Under the pieces are notes generated by a model. That model did not search any database, had not been told where the DNA came from, and worked only from the letters and a program-made list of their open reading frames with translations. A stretch of DNA of 64,000 nt from Oscillibacter ruminantium GH1 (GTDB lineage Bacteria > Bacillota > Clostridia > Oscillospirales > Oscillospiraceae): NCBI RefSeq assembly GCF_000307265.1, contig NZ_DF158896.1, positions 597,209 through 661,208 on the forward strand. Reading direction: 5' to 3'. Position numbers and translations under genes: made by a program. How positions within the stretch are numbered: position 1 is the first letter of the stretch; each line of letters begins with the position of its first letter. Of the stretch, positions 51,242-60,019 are shown in pieces.

Positions 51242-51297
51242 AGTATACCTGCTCTTACATCAAAACCGTTACCATACCTGTGTAAAGTATTTGTAAA
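51242..51297 (-). promoter_or_regulatory. pst operon promoter with Pho-box-like repeats
   Basis: On the reverse strand two TTTACA hexamers (51292-51297 and 51281-51286) lie exactly 11 bases apart, one helical turn, matching the direct-repeat layout of PhoP boxes in Bacillota. A TATACT -10 (51242-51247) lies about 34 bases downstream, with no good -35 (AACGGT), as expected for an activated promoter. Confidence 0.7.
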
Positions 51298-51384
51298 ATG
51301 GAGAATTTTACACAAACTCTGTCGGCTAATTCAAATGCTTTTCATTTCCTGTGAAATCGTCTTCATTTTACTGAGCTTTTTAAC

Positions 51385-51424
51385 AAAAGCAGTCCCCCGG
51401 CGTACATGCCGAGGGACTGCTTTT
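51385..51424 (-). terminator. terminator after folD
   Basis: AAAAGCAGTCCC / GGGACTGCTTTT (51385-51396, 51413-51424) enclosing an inner CGGC/GCCG pair; A/T tracts flank both sides. Confidence 0.82.
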
Positions 51425-51462
51425 CAAATTTCTTCACATGTTCCATGGAGGATTTTACAAAG

Positions 51463-52329
51463 TTACGGCTCCAGTTTTACTCCTGCGGCTTTGGCGGCGG
51501 CCTCAATCACATGACCCGCAAGCACGGTGGAGGTGACTGTTCCAACGCCGCCGGGGACCGGCGTGACCGCTCCCGCCAAAGGTTCCACACTGGGAAAATC
51601 CACATCGCCGCACATAGTTCCGTCTGCGCTGACGTGGATACCCACATCAATGACGACCTGCCCGCGGGAGACGCAGCTGCCGTCCACGGCTCCGGCCTTT
51701 CCGGCAGCCACGATCAGTACGTCCGCCTTCTGGCACTCCTCCGCCAGATTCCGGGTGTGAGTGTGGCAGATGGTGACCGTGGCGTTGCGCGCCAGCAGCA
51801 GCATGGCGGCCGGTTTTCCAATCACCAAGCTCCGCCCCACCACAACGACCTTTTGTCCGTCTAAAACACAGTGATAATGGTCCAGAATCTCGACGCACGC
51901 CTGCGCGGTGCAGGGCGGATAGCCCGCGCCCTTTCCCGTGAATACGCGGGAAAGGGACCCGCTGGTAATGCAGTCTACATCCTTTTCCGGGCGCAGCGCC
52001 TCGCAGGCTGCGTGCTCGTCTAAATTTTTGGGTAAAGGCCGCAGCATCAGACAGCCGTGGATGCCCGCATCCTCGTTGACCGTTTGGATTGCGCCCATCA
52101 GATCTTCCTGTGTGCACGCGGCGTCCAGCGTCAGCTTTCGGACGTTAACGCCCAGCTTTTCACAGCGCTTTACCGCGCCCCGTTCATAGGCCAGATCGTC
52201 CGGCCGCTCTCCAACCCGCAAAATTGCAAGCGTGGGTGTCACACCGTGTTGGGCCAGCCGGGCCGCTTGCGCCGTCAGGCGCTCGCTCAGACTGGCTGCA
52301 ACCTCTTTGCCGCTCAAAATCGTTGCCAT
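51463..52329 (-). CDS. folD: bifunctional methylenetetrahydrofolate dehydrogenase / cyclohydrolase
   Basis: 288 residues. FolD interconverts 5,10-methylene-THF, methenyl-THF and 10-formyl-THF. Seen: the folate-site region Y-E-R-G-A-V-K-R-C with the catalytic lysine, P-P-C-T-A-Q-A-C-V-E-I-L, the NADP fold V-V-V-G-R-S-L-V-I-G-K-P, and the C-terminal P-V-P-G-G-V-G-T-V-T. The usual D-V-D-G is D-V-D-C here, a variation seen in clostridial forms. GAGGGGGA precedes ATG 52329. It starts 14 bases after fchA, an operon for one-carbon metabolism. Confidence 0.94.
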   Translation of the reverse strand: MATILSGKEVAASLSERLTAQAARLAQHGVTPTLAILRVGERPDDLAYERGAVKRCEKLGVNVRKLTLDAACTQEDLMGAIQTVNEDAGIHGCLMLRPLPKNLDEHAACEALRPEKDVDCITSGSLSRVFTGKGAGYPPCTAQACVEILDHYHCVLDGQKVVVVGRSLVIGKPAAMLLLARNATVTICHTHTRNLAEECQKADVLIVAAGKAGAVDGSCVSRGQVVIDVGIHVSADGTMCGDVDFPSVEPLAGAVTPVPGGVGTVTSTVLAGHVIEAAAKAAGVKLEP

Positions 52330-52343
52330 CGTCTCGTTCCCCC

Positions 52344-52973
52344 TCATTTACCCCGCAGCTGGGCCGTCACCTCTTCGGCGACGGCAGCCGCCCGGGGACA
52401 ATATTCCTCCAAAATTCCGTCGGTTCGATGTTCCAGAGCCTCCGCCACAACCCGGTTTTTCAACGCTTTCGTGTTGATATACACGTTCAGCGCGGCGCAC
52501 TCCAGCGCCGCCTTGCAGCATACCGCTCCGCAGCCCACATCCGATACCAGCATAACGCTGCCCTTTTTCAGCATTTCCTCCAGAAGCTCCACTGCCTTGG
52601 CACATTGCTCCAGCATCTCCATGGGCGCGGCGCAGGCCCGCTTGGTGGCGTCTTCTAAAACAGCATCGTGGGTGGGGTCGTCCTTTGGGATGGAATAGGC
52701 TCTGGACAGCGGCTCAAACGCAGCCGCGTCCTCGTCCACCAGTTCCAGCAGCCGCTCGCGTACCGCTTCGCCTTTTTCCAGCAGCACCCGGATATCGGGT
52801 TCCACGGCGGCGTATTTTTTTCGGCCCAGCGTCAGATTGCCCGCCATGGAGCAAAGAGCCGCCCCCAGCGCGCCTACCAGCGCCGCCGCACCGCCTCCAC
52901 CGGGGACCGGAGACTTGGATGCCAGAGCCGACGCGAACCCCTCACAGGTTTGTTTGATCAGTTTTTCAGCCAT
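52344..52973 (-). CDS. fchA: methenyltetrahydrofolate cyclohydrolase (FTCD-C/FchA family)
   Basis: 209 residues, all-helical cyclodeaminase/cyclohydrolase fold. Signatures S-P-V-P-G-G-G-G-A-A-A-L near residue 21 (folate-binding glycine-rich turn), the G-N-L-T segment near 45, and the D-E-D-A-A-A-F-E-P-L region near 80 are clear. It converts 5,10-methenyl-THF and 10-formyl-THF; the FTCD cyclodeaminase activity is the alternative. It is cotranscribed with folD. Confidence 0.9.
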   Translation of the reverse strand: MAEKLIKQTCEGFASALASKSPVPGGGGAAALVGALGAALCSMAGNLTLGRKKYAAVEPDIRVLLEKGEAVRERLLELVDEDAAAFEPLSRAYSIPKDDPTHDAVLEDATKRACAAPMEMLEQCAKAVELLEEMLKKGSVMLVSDVGCGAVCCKAALECAALNVYINTKALKNRVVAEALEHRTDGILEEYCPRAAAVAEEVTAQLRGK

Positions 52974-53106
52974 TTGACTTCCTCCGTTCTGGTTTTATGA
53001 GCTTGCGCGGGATGTCTATATGCTTCTAATTGCGATCAGAATCAAGCCGGACGGCAGAGCCGTCCATCAAGGAACAGCATGGGGAAGATCGGCGCGGCGA
53101 ACCGGA

Positions 53107-54285
53107 TTACTCCGCCAGATGGAGAATGGCGGTCATATCCTCGGGATTGATTTTTACGAAATTGCCAAAGGGGAAGCCGTTGGGCTTTTCTGCCCGGTGG
53201 GCGGTCATGGCGGGGATGTCCTCCGCCTTCGCGCCAATCTCCGAAAGCGTCGCGGGCATTCCCATGGATTTCAAAAATGCCCGGAACCGGGCGATGCCCT
53301 CCTTGGCGGTCAGCTCGGGATGGGCAAAGTCCATATCGCAGTCCCATACCCGGACAGCAAACTGGGCGAACCGGGCGACGTTGTGGGGCAGAACGTATTC
53401 CATCCATGCGGGCATCACCACCGCAAGACCCGCGCCGTGGGCGCAGTCATAAAACGCGGAAAGCTCGTGCTCAATCTGATGGCTGGCCCAATCCTGAACC
53501 CGGCCCACGCCGCAGGAGTTGTTGTGAGCCAGCATTCCCGCCCACATCAGCTCTGCCCGGGCGGCATAGTCGCCGGGGTTTTCCAGCGCCTTGGGTGCGG
53601 CGGAGACAATGGTTTTCATCAGCGCCTCAGACAGCCGGTCGGTGACCTCAACATCCGCCGTGTTGGTAAAATACCGCTCACAGATATGGGCGATCATGTC
53701 GGTTGCTCCGCTGGCAGTCTGATAGGGCGGAAGAGAGCAGGTGTAGCGCGGATTCAAAACGGAAAACCGGGGGCGGATCAGATCCGATTTGGGGCAGCCC
53801 CATTTTAGGTTGCCCTCCTCCAGTGTGATGACGCAGCTGTCGGATCCCTCGGACCCCGCCGCCGCGATGGTGAGCACCACGCCCACCGGCAGGACGCTGG
53901 AAATGGAGGCTTTTCCGGTGAAGAAATCCCAGAAGTCTCCGTCGTATCCCGCGCCCATGGCGATGGCCTTCGCCGTGTCAATCACGGAGCCGCCGCCAAG
54001 GGCCAGCACGAAATCCGCGCCCTCTGCGCGGCAAAGGGCAATGCCCTCGTAGACCTTGCCGCTGCGGGGATTGGCCTGTACGCCGGAAAGCTCCGCAAAG
54101 GGGATGCCCGCCTCCTTCAGGGAGGCCGTTACCGCGTCATAGGCCCCGTTCCGTTTCACGGACCCGCCGCCGGTGACAAGCAGAGCCTTTGTGCCGCCAA
54201 AGCGGCGGGTCAGCTCACCCACGCGGCGCTCTTCCCTGTCGCCAAAGGCAAACAGCGTAGGGGAATAGAATGTAAAATTCTCCAT
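53107..54285 (-). CDS. iron-containing alcohol dehydrogenase (butanol dehydrogenase-like)
   Basis: 392 residues. N-terminal NAD(P) domain with G-G-G-S-V-I-D-T-A-K (about 97-106), the group III ADH signature. The metal ligands D, H and H fit D-M-I-A-H-I-C-E-R, S-H-Q-I-E-H-E-L-S and C-A-H-G-A-G-L-A. It resembles YqhD/BDH enzymes reducing aldehydes to alcohols with NAD(P)H. ATG 54285 is two bases after the upstream stop with AGAGGA in range, so it is translationally linked to the D-2-hydroxyacid dehydrogenase. Confidence 0.92.
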   Translation of the reverse strand: MENFTFYSPTLFAFGDREERRVGELTRRFGGTKALLVTGGGSVKRNGAYDAVTASLKEAGIPFAELSGVQANPRSGKVYEGIALCRAEGADFVLALGGGSVIDTAKAIAMGAGYDGDFWDFFTGKASISSVLPVGVVLTIAAAGSEGSDSCVITLEEGNLKWGCPKSDLIRPRFSVLNPRYTCSLPPYQTASGATDMIAHICERYFTNTADVEVTDRLSEALMKTIVSAAPKALENPGDYAARAELMWAGMLAHNNSCGVGRVQDWASHQIEHELSAFYDCAHGAGLAVVMPAWMEYVLPHNVARFAQFAVRVWDCDMDFAHPELTAKEGIARFRAFLKSMGMPATLSEIGAKAEDIPAMTAHRAEKPNGFPFGNFVKINPEDMTAILHLAE

Positions 54286-54287
54286 GC

Positions 54288-55250
54288 TCAATATCCTCTT
54301 TTCAAGTCTACCAGATGGTTCAGAGGCTTACCCTGCGCGTAGTTCTCCAAATTCTCGCAGAACATGGAGACGGTTTTATCGCAGGTGTAGCCCAGCGTCA
54401 TGTTGCCCGCCACATGGGGCGTGAGGACCAGATTTTTCGCGTTCCACAGGGGATGGTCGGCGGGCAGAGGCTCGGGAACCATCACGTCCAGCGCCGCGCC
54501 TGCCAGCTTTCCGCTGTTCAGCGCGTCCATCAGCGCCTCTTGATCCACTGCGGTGCCCCGGCCCACGTTCACCAGAATGGAGTCCGCGGACAGAAGGCCG
54601 ATACGGGCCTTGGTCATAATGCCGATGGTTTCCGGCGTGGAGGGCAGGGACATGACAAGAATGTCCGTTTCCGGCAAAACGCTGTCCAACTCTGTCATGG
54701 GGACGACCCGGTCATAGACCTCGTCCGGCGTTTTCCCACTGCGGTTCACGCCGGTAATGCTGGCAGGGCACAGGGCCTTGGCTCGTTTTGCAAAGGTGGT
54801 GCCGATGTCGCCGGTGCCCAGCATGGTCAGGCGGCTGCCCTGTATGGAGCGGACGGGCAGATCGTTGGTCCAGCCGTGGTTTCGGACAATTTCACCGTAT
54901 TCCGGCATCTTCCGCTGGAGCATCAGGGTGACCATCAGAATGTGCTCCGCGATGGTAACGCCGTAAGCGCCCGAGGAGTTGGTCAGCATCACGCCCTCAG
55001 GAAAGTGAAACGGCGGCTGATAGGGGTCCACTCCCGCATAGGAGCAGCAGTACCACTTCAAATCCGGGGCTTCTTTCAGAAGGGAGCGCCAGTGGCCGAA
55101 CAGCACCTCGCAGTCGGCAATCTGCCCGGCGGCGTCTTTCTTGCTGAGATAGTAGCGGACGGAAAATCCGTGTTTTTCCGCCACGGCGTTGATCTGCTCT
55201 TTGTGGGCTTCGGTAATAAATTCATTGACGACACAGATGGTACGGCTCAT
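54288..55250 (-). CDS. D-isomer-specific 2-hydroxyacid dehydrogenase
   Basis: 320 residues. The catalytic and NAD domains are visible: M-L-G-T-G-D-I-G-T-T-F (GxGxxG, about 147-157), the V-N-V-G-R-G-T-A-V-D segment with the substrate arginine, and L-T-P-H-V-A-G-N with the catalytic histidine. The glutamate of the Arg-Glu-His triad lies in D-V-M-V-P-E-P-L-P. It reduces a 2-ketoacid to the D-hydroxyacid; substrate unknown. GGAGGA precedes ATG 55250. Confidence 0.9.
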   Translation of the reverse strand: MSRTICVVNEFITEAHKEQINAVAEKHGFSVRYYLSKKDAAGQIADCEVLFGHWRSLLKEAPDLKWYCCSYAGVDPYQPPFHFPEGVMLTNSSGAYGVTIAEHILMVTLMLQRKMPEYGEIVRNHGWTNDLPVRSIQGSRLTMLGTGDIGTTFAKRAKALCPASITGVNRSGKTPDEVYDRVVPMTELDSVLPETDILVMSLPSTPETIGIMTKARIGLLSADSILVNVGRGTAVDQEALMDALNSGKLAGAALDVMVPEPLPADHPLWNAKNLVLTPHVAGNMTLGYTCDKTVSMFCENLENYAQGKPLNHLVDLKRGY

Positions 55251-55285
55251 AGTGATTCCTCCTATAAATAAATAGTTAAATAGTG

Positions 55286-56872
55286 TTACAGCGTTTCGAT
55301 AATTTTTTCGGCGCATCGCATTCCGTCCGCCGCTGCGGAGAGAATACCGCCGGCGTATCCGGCTCCCTCACCGCAGGGATATAGTCCCCGCAGCGCGCTC
55401 TGGCACGTCTCGTCCCGGGGAAGACGAACGGGGGAAGAACTGCGGCTTTCCACGGCGGTTAAGACCGCGTCGGCTGCAGCATAGCCCCGGAGTTTTTGAT
55501 CGAGCAGAGGCAGAGCCTGCGCCAGCGTGTCACAGATAAAGTCCGGCAGGCACTCCCGCAGGTTGGTCCACTTCACGCCGGGGCGGTAGGTGGGCGTTAC
55601 CTTACCGGGACCGGTGGAAGGCCGGTTTTCCAGAAAATCCTCCACCCGCTGGGCGGGGGCGCGGTAACCGCCGCCGCCCGCGTGGAAGGCGGCTTCCTCC
55701 AGCTTCCGCTGGAATTCCACGCCGGAAAGGGGGGTGTCCCCGCCAAAGTCCTCGGGTGTGACGTTGACGAGAAAGCCGCCGTTGATGTTCTTCCCATCCC
55801 GGGCAAAGCGGCTCATGCCGTTGGTGACCACCCGATTTTCCTCCGACGCGGCGGCGACCACGTCGCCGCCGGGGCAGACGCAGAAGGAGTAGGCCGACCG
55901 TCCGTTTGGCAGGTGGCAGGAGAGTTTGTAGGAAGATACGGGCAGGCCGGGATGGCCCGCATACTTCTTATATTGTACCGCGTCCATGTCCGCTTGCAGA
56001 TGCTCGATGCGCACGCCCACGGCAAAGGGTTTGGCCTCCATGGGAACGCCAGCGGCGCAGAGCGTTTCAAAGGTGTCCCTGGCGGAGTGTCCCACCGCCA
56101 GAAGCAATTGCCGACAGGGGAGGGTGCGGCTTCCCTCTGGCCCCTCCACGGTGATTTCGGCAAGTGCGCCGTCCTCGGTCCGCAGACCGGTCAGCCGGGA
56201 CCCGAACCGGATGTCCGTTCCCAAATCCAGAAGTTCCTTGCGCAGATTTATCAGCGCGACGTGGAGCATGTCCGTGCCCACATGGGGCTTGGCGTCCACC
56301 AAAATGTCTTCCGGCGCGCCGCAGGCAACCAGCGTCTCCAAAATGAAGCGGTGGCGGGGGTCCTTGGTGCCGGTATTCAGCTTTCCATCGGAAAAAGCAC
56401 CCGCGCCGCCCTCGCCAAACTGGACGTTGGAGGCTGTGTCCAGCTCGCCGGTCTGGAAAAACCGCTCCACGTCCGCCTGTCGCTGCTCCACCGGCCTGCC
56501 CCGCTCCAGCAGAATGGGCTTTGCCCCGGCGCGCGCCAGCGTCAGCGCGGCAAACAGTCCCGCAGGACCCGCGCCCACGACCACGGGGGGAAGTTCCGGC
56601 GGCGTCACGGATTTTGGCGGTGTATAAGCCGGGACGGGGACATAGCGGGATACCTTCTTACTGTGGAGACGGCGCAGCCGTTTTTCCTCATCTGTCACTT
56701 CCACAGCCACGGTGTAGACCAGCTCCACATCCTCCCGCGCGTCCACGCTGCGACGCAAAACGTGCAGCGTTTTAATTTCATTTTCCGACAAACGGAGCAT
56801 ACGGGCGGCCTCCCGCACCAGATCGCGGGGACCCCGTCCGGGTCGCTGCTTCAGTCCTTCTATTTTAATCAC
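55286..56872 (-). CDS. FAD-dependent dehydrogenase (COG2509-type)
   Basis: 528 residues with a GTG start. An N-terminal helical/ACT-like region (1-95) precedes the FAD fold with P-V-V-V-G-A-G-P-A-G-L-F-A-A-L near residue 97, then the F-G-E-G-G-A-G-A-F-S-D-G-K-L segment and the C-terminal G-E-G-A-G-Y-A-G-G-I-L-S-A-A-A-D-G. This is the uncharacterised COG2509 flavoprotein family, widespread in Firmicutes; natural substrate unknown. The ribosome site (AAGGA) is distant. It heads a probable three-gene unit with the D-hydroxyacid and alcohol dehydrogenases. Confidence 0.85.
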   Translation of the reverse strand: MIKIEGLKQRPGRGPRDLVREAARMLRLSENEIKTLHVLRRSVDAREDVELVYTVAVEVTDEEKRLRRLHSKKVSRYVPVPAYTPPKSVTPPELPPVVVGAGPAGLFAALTLARAGAKPILLERGRPVEQRQADVERFFQTGELDTASNVQFGEGGAGAFSDGKLNTGTKDPRHRFILETLVACGAPEDILVDAKPHVGTDMLHVALINLRKELLDLGTDIRFGSRLTGLRTEDGALAEITVEGPEGSRTLPCRQLLLAVGHSARDTFETLCAAGVPMEAKPFAVGVRIEHLQADMDAVQYKKYAGHPGLPVSSYKLSCHLPNGRSAYSFCVCPGGDVVAAASEENRVVTNGMSRFARDGKNINGGFLVNVTPEDFGGDTPLSGVEFQRKLEEAAFHAGGGGYRAPAQRVEDFLENRPSTGPGKVTPTYRPGVKWTNLRECLPDFICDTLAQALPLLDQKLRGYAAADAVLTAVESRSSSPVRLPRDETCQSALRGLYPCGEGAGYAGGILSAAADGMRCAEKIIETL

Positions 56873-57097
56873 AGTTTGTTCATCCTTTTTAAAGTTGTTT
56901 TTAAGTTAAGCATACTATACTTCGGTCAAAGGTGCAAGAAAGAAGTGCCTTACACGATATGGAAATCGCCTCGTTCAATCGTTCAAAATCTTTTCAGAAC
57001 CTGTTCATAATTTTGACACGCTTCTCCGCTATACTCGTCCACATGGAAATGGAACGGGTGAGCGAGGACAACGAATATACATCAGGAGGAAACAAAC

Positions 57098-58516
57098 ATG
57101 TATAACGATGAAAACAACCTGTACCATTATACGTACCGCAAGGACGGCAGCGAGCCTCGGAACACCCCCCCGGTGGTAGAGGCCGCATACCGGGAGCCCT
57201 GGGAGGGCGATTCCGGAAAAAAGCAGAACAAGAAGCGCGGCGGGGCAAAGATCGTGGCTCTGGCCCTGAGCTGTGCGCTGTTGGGCGGCGCGGCGGGCGC
57301 GGGTGTCATGTGGGGCGTTTCCGGGAGCGGAAGTTCCACCAGCGTAAACATCTCCAGCCGTCCCGCCACCGCTGTTGCCCTGAAGACAGTGGATGGCAAG
57401 AACGCCATGACCGATGCGGAGCTCTATGCCGCAAATGTCAATTCCGTGGTTTCCATCAACTCCACCTCTACCACCAATTATTTTGGACAGCAGGTGCAGT
57501 CGGCCTCCGCCGGTTCCGGCTTTATCCTCACAGCCGACGGTTATATCGTTACAAATCGCCATGTCATCGCGGATACCGACGCGGTGAAGGTGACCCTCTA
57601 TAACGGCGATACTTATGACGCAGCCGTCATCGGCAGCGACGAGGATTACGACATCGCGGTGCTGAAGATCACCGCCACCGGCCTCCAGCCCGTGACCTTG
57701 GGAGACAGCGATACACTGAACGTGGGCGACCATGTATTGGCGGTGGGCAATCCCTTGGGCGAACTGACCTTCTCCATGAGCGGCGGCATGGTTTCCAGCG
57801 TGAACCGGGCCATCAATGTGGACGGCACGCCCTTCAACATGATCCAGACCGATACCTCTATCAACCCTGGCAACTCCGGCGGTCCGCTGTTCAATCAATA
57901 CGGCGAGGTAGTGGGCATTGTCTCCGCCAAGTATTCCTCTTATTCCAGCGAGACGGTAGAGGGCTTGGGCTTCGCAATTCCCATGAACGACGTGCTGGCG
58001 ATGATTCAGGATATTATGACCAACGGCTATGTCACCAACAAGCCGTACCTCGGCGTGACTCAGGGAACTTTGACTGCCCAGATGGCGGCCCAGTACCGCT
58101 ATGATATCTCTCAGGGTGTGTTCATCTACTCTGTGGAGGACGGCAGTGCCGCCGATCAGGCGGGCCTGAAGATGGGCGACGTGATCACCAAGCTGGATGA
58201 CACCGAGATTACATCTTCCGAGGATTTGGTGGCCGCAAAGAAGGCCTACTCCGCCGGAGATACCTCCACCTTCACCGTTTACCGGGACGGCAAAACCCAG
58301 ACCGTGAAGGTCACTTGGGGCAGCGTGCCTGCCAGCCAGAAGACGGAGACGCAGGAAAACACTCAGCAGAATACGCAGGAGAATACCCAGAACAACAACG
58401 GCAACAGCTACTACGGAAACGGCAGCATGAACGACCTGTTCAACTATTTCTTCAACAACGGCTTTGGCGGCAGTCAGAACGGGCAGGGCAGTCAGGGCAA
58501 CGTCCCTGCGGCCTGA
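57098..58516 (+). CDS. htrA: HtrA/DegP-type membrane-anchored serine protease
   Basis: 472 residues. A cytoplasmic basic region (1-50) leads into one membrane segment (about 50-72), then an outside S1C protease with catalytic triad H155 (T-N-R-H-V-I), D185 (D-Y-D-I-A-V-L) and S260 (G-N-S-G-G-P-L). A PDZ domain follows (about 300-400). The tail (about 405-472) is low-complexity, rich in Q, N and G. It degrades misfolded exported proteins. AGGAGG precedes the ATG. Confidence 0.95.
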   Translation: MYNDENNLYHYTYRKDGSEPRNTPPVVEAAYREPWEGDSGKKQNKKRGGAKIVALALSCALLGGAAGAGVMWGVSGSGSSTSVNISSRPATAVALKTVDGKNAMTDAELYAANVNSVVSINSTSTTNYFGQQVQSASAGSGFILTADGYIVTNRHVIADTDAVKVTLYNGDTYDAAVIGSDEDYDIAVLKITATGLQPVTLGDSDTLNVGDHVLAVGNPLGELTFSMSGGMVSSVNRAINVDGTPFNMIQTDTSINPGNSGGPLFNQYGEVVGIVSAKYSSYSSETVEGLGFAIPMNDVLAMIQDIMTNGYVTNKPYLGVTQGTLTAQMAAQYRYDISQGVFIYSVEDGSAADQAGLKMGDVITKLDDTEITSSEDLVAAKKAYSAGDTSTFTVYRDGKTQTVKVTWGSVPASQKTETQENTQQNTQENTQNNNGNSYYGNGSMNDLFNYFFNNGFGGSQNGQGSQGNVPAA

Positions 58517-58956
58517 TTCCCGGGCAGAGCGGAAAAAACTGATTTGCAATCCGGTTTTTAGGGAAAACGGCGCAACTGTTGACATGGGAGATGGGGGAAG
58601 CCCCGTCGAACCCCGAAAAAATGACCTCTGCGCATCGGAGGACGGTTCGCGGCAATCGCTGCGAAAAGCCAAAACTGTCTGCGGCCGATGCACGGAGGAT
58701 AGCAAGACTCATTTTGAGTCCATAGATGCTGAACAAAATTGTTGACTTTGGAAGGGACGGGCTGCCCATTCGGAGTCAGCGGGGGAAAAACTTCGCCCGA
58801 AAGAAATTTCGAGTATCAAAAAAGCAGGGAGGTCACCGTTAAAAAACGGTGACCTCCCTGCTTTTGCACTGCGGTCAAATATCGGCCGGACAAATTCGCG
58901 TGGGAAAGAAGGAATGTTTGCGTGCGTCGGTTTTCACGCAAAGGATGAGCAAACAT
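58517..58956. other. 440-base region without a supported gene
   Basis: Between htrA and the LysR gene. The right end holds a strong hairpin (58820-58865). The left 300 bases contain open frames of 90 to 105 codons on both strands without ribosome sites or recognisable products. A TTGACT lies near 58742. It may contain a dispersed intergenic repeat; I cannot show this. Confidence 0.5.
58820..58865. terminator. terminator downstream of the LysR gene
   Basis: Perfect 21-base stem (58820-58840 with 58845-58865; arms AAAAGCAGGGAGGTCACC... and its complement) with a 4-base AAAA loop and flanking A/T tracts; it can stop transcription from both sides. Confidence 0.85.
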
Positions 58957-59850
58957 TCACTTGTCCGTCCCGGCCCGAACCATCTCCATAAAGGCGCTGG
59001 CGGCCGCCGTGGGAGCCACGTCCAGAAGGGTGCACATCTCAACACTGCGGGCGGGGATAGTGAAGTCCGTCTTCAAAAGCCGGATGTCTCCGTCGTCCAG
59101 AGCCTGCTGAACAAATTCCAGCGTGACGCCCGCCACGCCCAGCCCAATCTTTGCCAGCGTAACCAAAAGACCTCGGGAGGAAAGCTCAATCTCTGGGTTC
59201 AGCGTCACGCCCCAGCGGAGAAAGTCCTGCTCCAAAAAGCCGCGGGAGCTGGCCTTGCGTTCCAGCAGGATCAGGGGGAACGCGGCAATTTCCTCCCGGG
59301 TGTATACATGATCAAAGTCGCAGTTGTATCCGCTGCCCGCCACAAAAACGCTGTGGGTGGGGAAGCAGGCCCAAGTCTCCAGATGCTCCCGTTCGGCAGG
59401 GGTGGAGGCAAAGGCGATATCCACCGCGCCGGATTTCAAAAGGCTCAGAACCTTGGCGCTTCGACCGCTGATAATTTTCAGCCGGATGCCGGGATGCTGG
59501 CGGTGAAATGCGTCCAGATAGGGCGTTAAAAACTGACCCGTCACCGTGTCGCTGGCACCGATCACCAGCGTGCCCAGCAGCAGCTGCTGCGCCTGAGAGA
59601 GTTTGTCCTCTCCGGTGGCCAGCAGTCCCAGCGCGGAGCGCACATAATCGTACAGCATCTGTCCCTCTCCCGTCAGGGCCACGCCCCGGGGACTGCGGGA
59701 GAACAGCCGGGCCTGCAAGGCTGTTTCCAGCTGCTTGATGGACTGGCTCACCGCTGATTGGGAAATATAGAGGTTTTTTGCAGCCACGGAAATATTCTCC
59801 GCATCCGCCACTTCCTTAAATACCCGATAAAGCTCCAGTTTCACCGCCAT
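58957..59850 (-). CDS. LysR family transcriptional regulator
   Basis: 297 residues. HTH at 1-62 (L-E-L-Y-R-V-F-K-E-V-A, L-Y-I-S-Q-S-A-V-S-Q-S-I-K-Q-L-E, A-R-L-F-S-R-S-P-R-G-V) and an effector-binding domain beginning L-V-I-G-A-S-D-T-V near 95, similar to CysB/CysL-like or CatM-like regulators. AAGGAGG precedes ATG 59850. It is divergent from the GntR-ABC operon with about 170 bases between the starts; the target is unknown. Confidence 0.9.
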   Translation of the reverse strand: MAVKLELYRVFKEVADAENISVAAKNLYISQSAVSQSIKQLETALQARLFSRSPRGVALTGEGQMLYDYVRSALGLLATGEDKLSQAQQLLLGTLVIGASDTVTGQFLTPYLDAFHRQHPGIRLKIISGRSAKVLSLLKSGAVDIAFASTPAEREHLETWACFPTHSVFVAGSGYNCDFDHVYTREEIAAFPLILLERKASSRGFLEQDFLRWGVTLNPEIELSSRGLLVTLAKIGLGVAGVTLEFVQQALDDGDIRLLKTDFTIPARSVEMCTLLDVAPTAAASAFMEMVRAGTDK

Positions 59851-59935
59851 GGATTTGTCCTCCTTGTAGATGTTACCATTTCAGTATAAGCAAAACTGAT
59901 AATAAATGCAATCAAAACTTTTTTCAAGGAACCGC

Positions 59936-59995
59936 TTGACAAAGTTCGTAGGCAATGCTATGTTAGTTACACGGTTAATCACTTGACCAACTAAC
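59936..59995 (+). promoter_or_regulatory. promoter and GntR (YtrA-type) dyad operator
   Basis: TTGACA (59936-59941), 17-base spacer, TATGTT (59959-59964). Overlapping and following it is a perfect dyad GTTAGTT (59962-59968) / AACTAAC (59989-59995) with a 20-base centre. The left arm begins inside the -10, so binding there would block the promoter; autorepression by the GntR regulator is inferred. Confidence 0.72.
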
Positions 59996-60019
59996 CACAA
60001 CACGGAGAGGAGGCACACC

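Noticed and set aside
51463..52329. FolD considered defective because D-V-D-G is D-V-D-C
   Set aside because: The catalytic lysine region, NADP fold and P-V-P-G-G-V motif are intact; the variation is seen in clostridial FolD.
57013..57035. TTGACA and TATACT upstream of htrA
   Set aside because: Spacer is only 11 bases, too short for a normal sigma-A promoter, so not listed as a promoter.
57029..58705. A 558-codon open frame antisense to htrA
   Set aside because: Opposite a clear HtrA protease, with composition driven by the sense codons.
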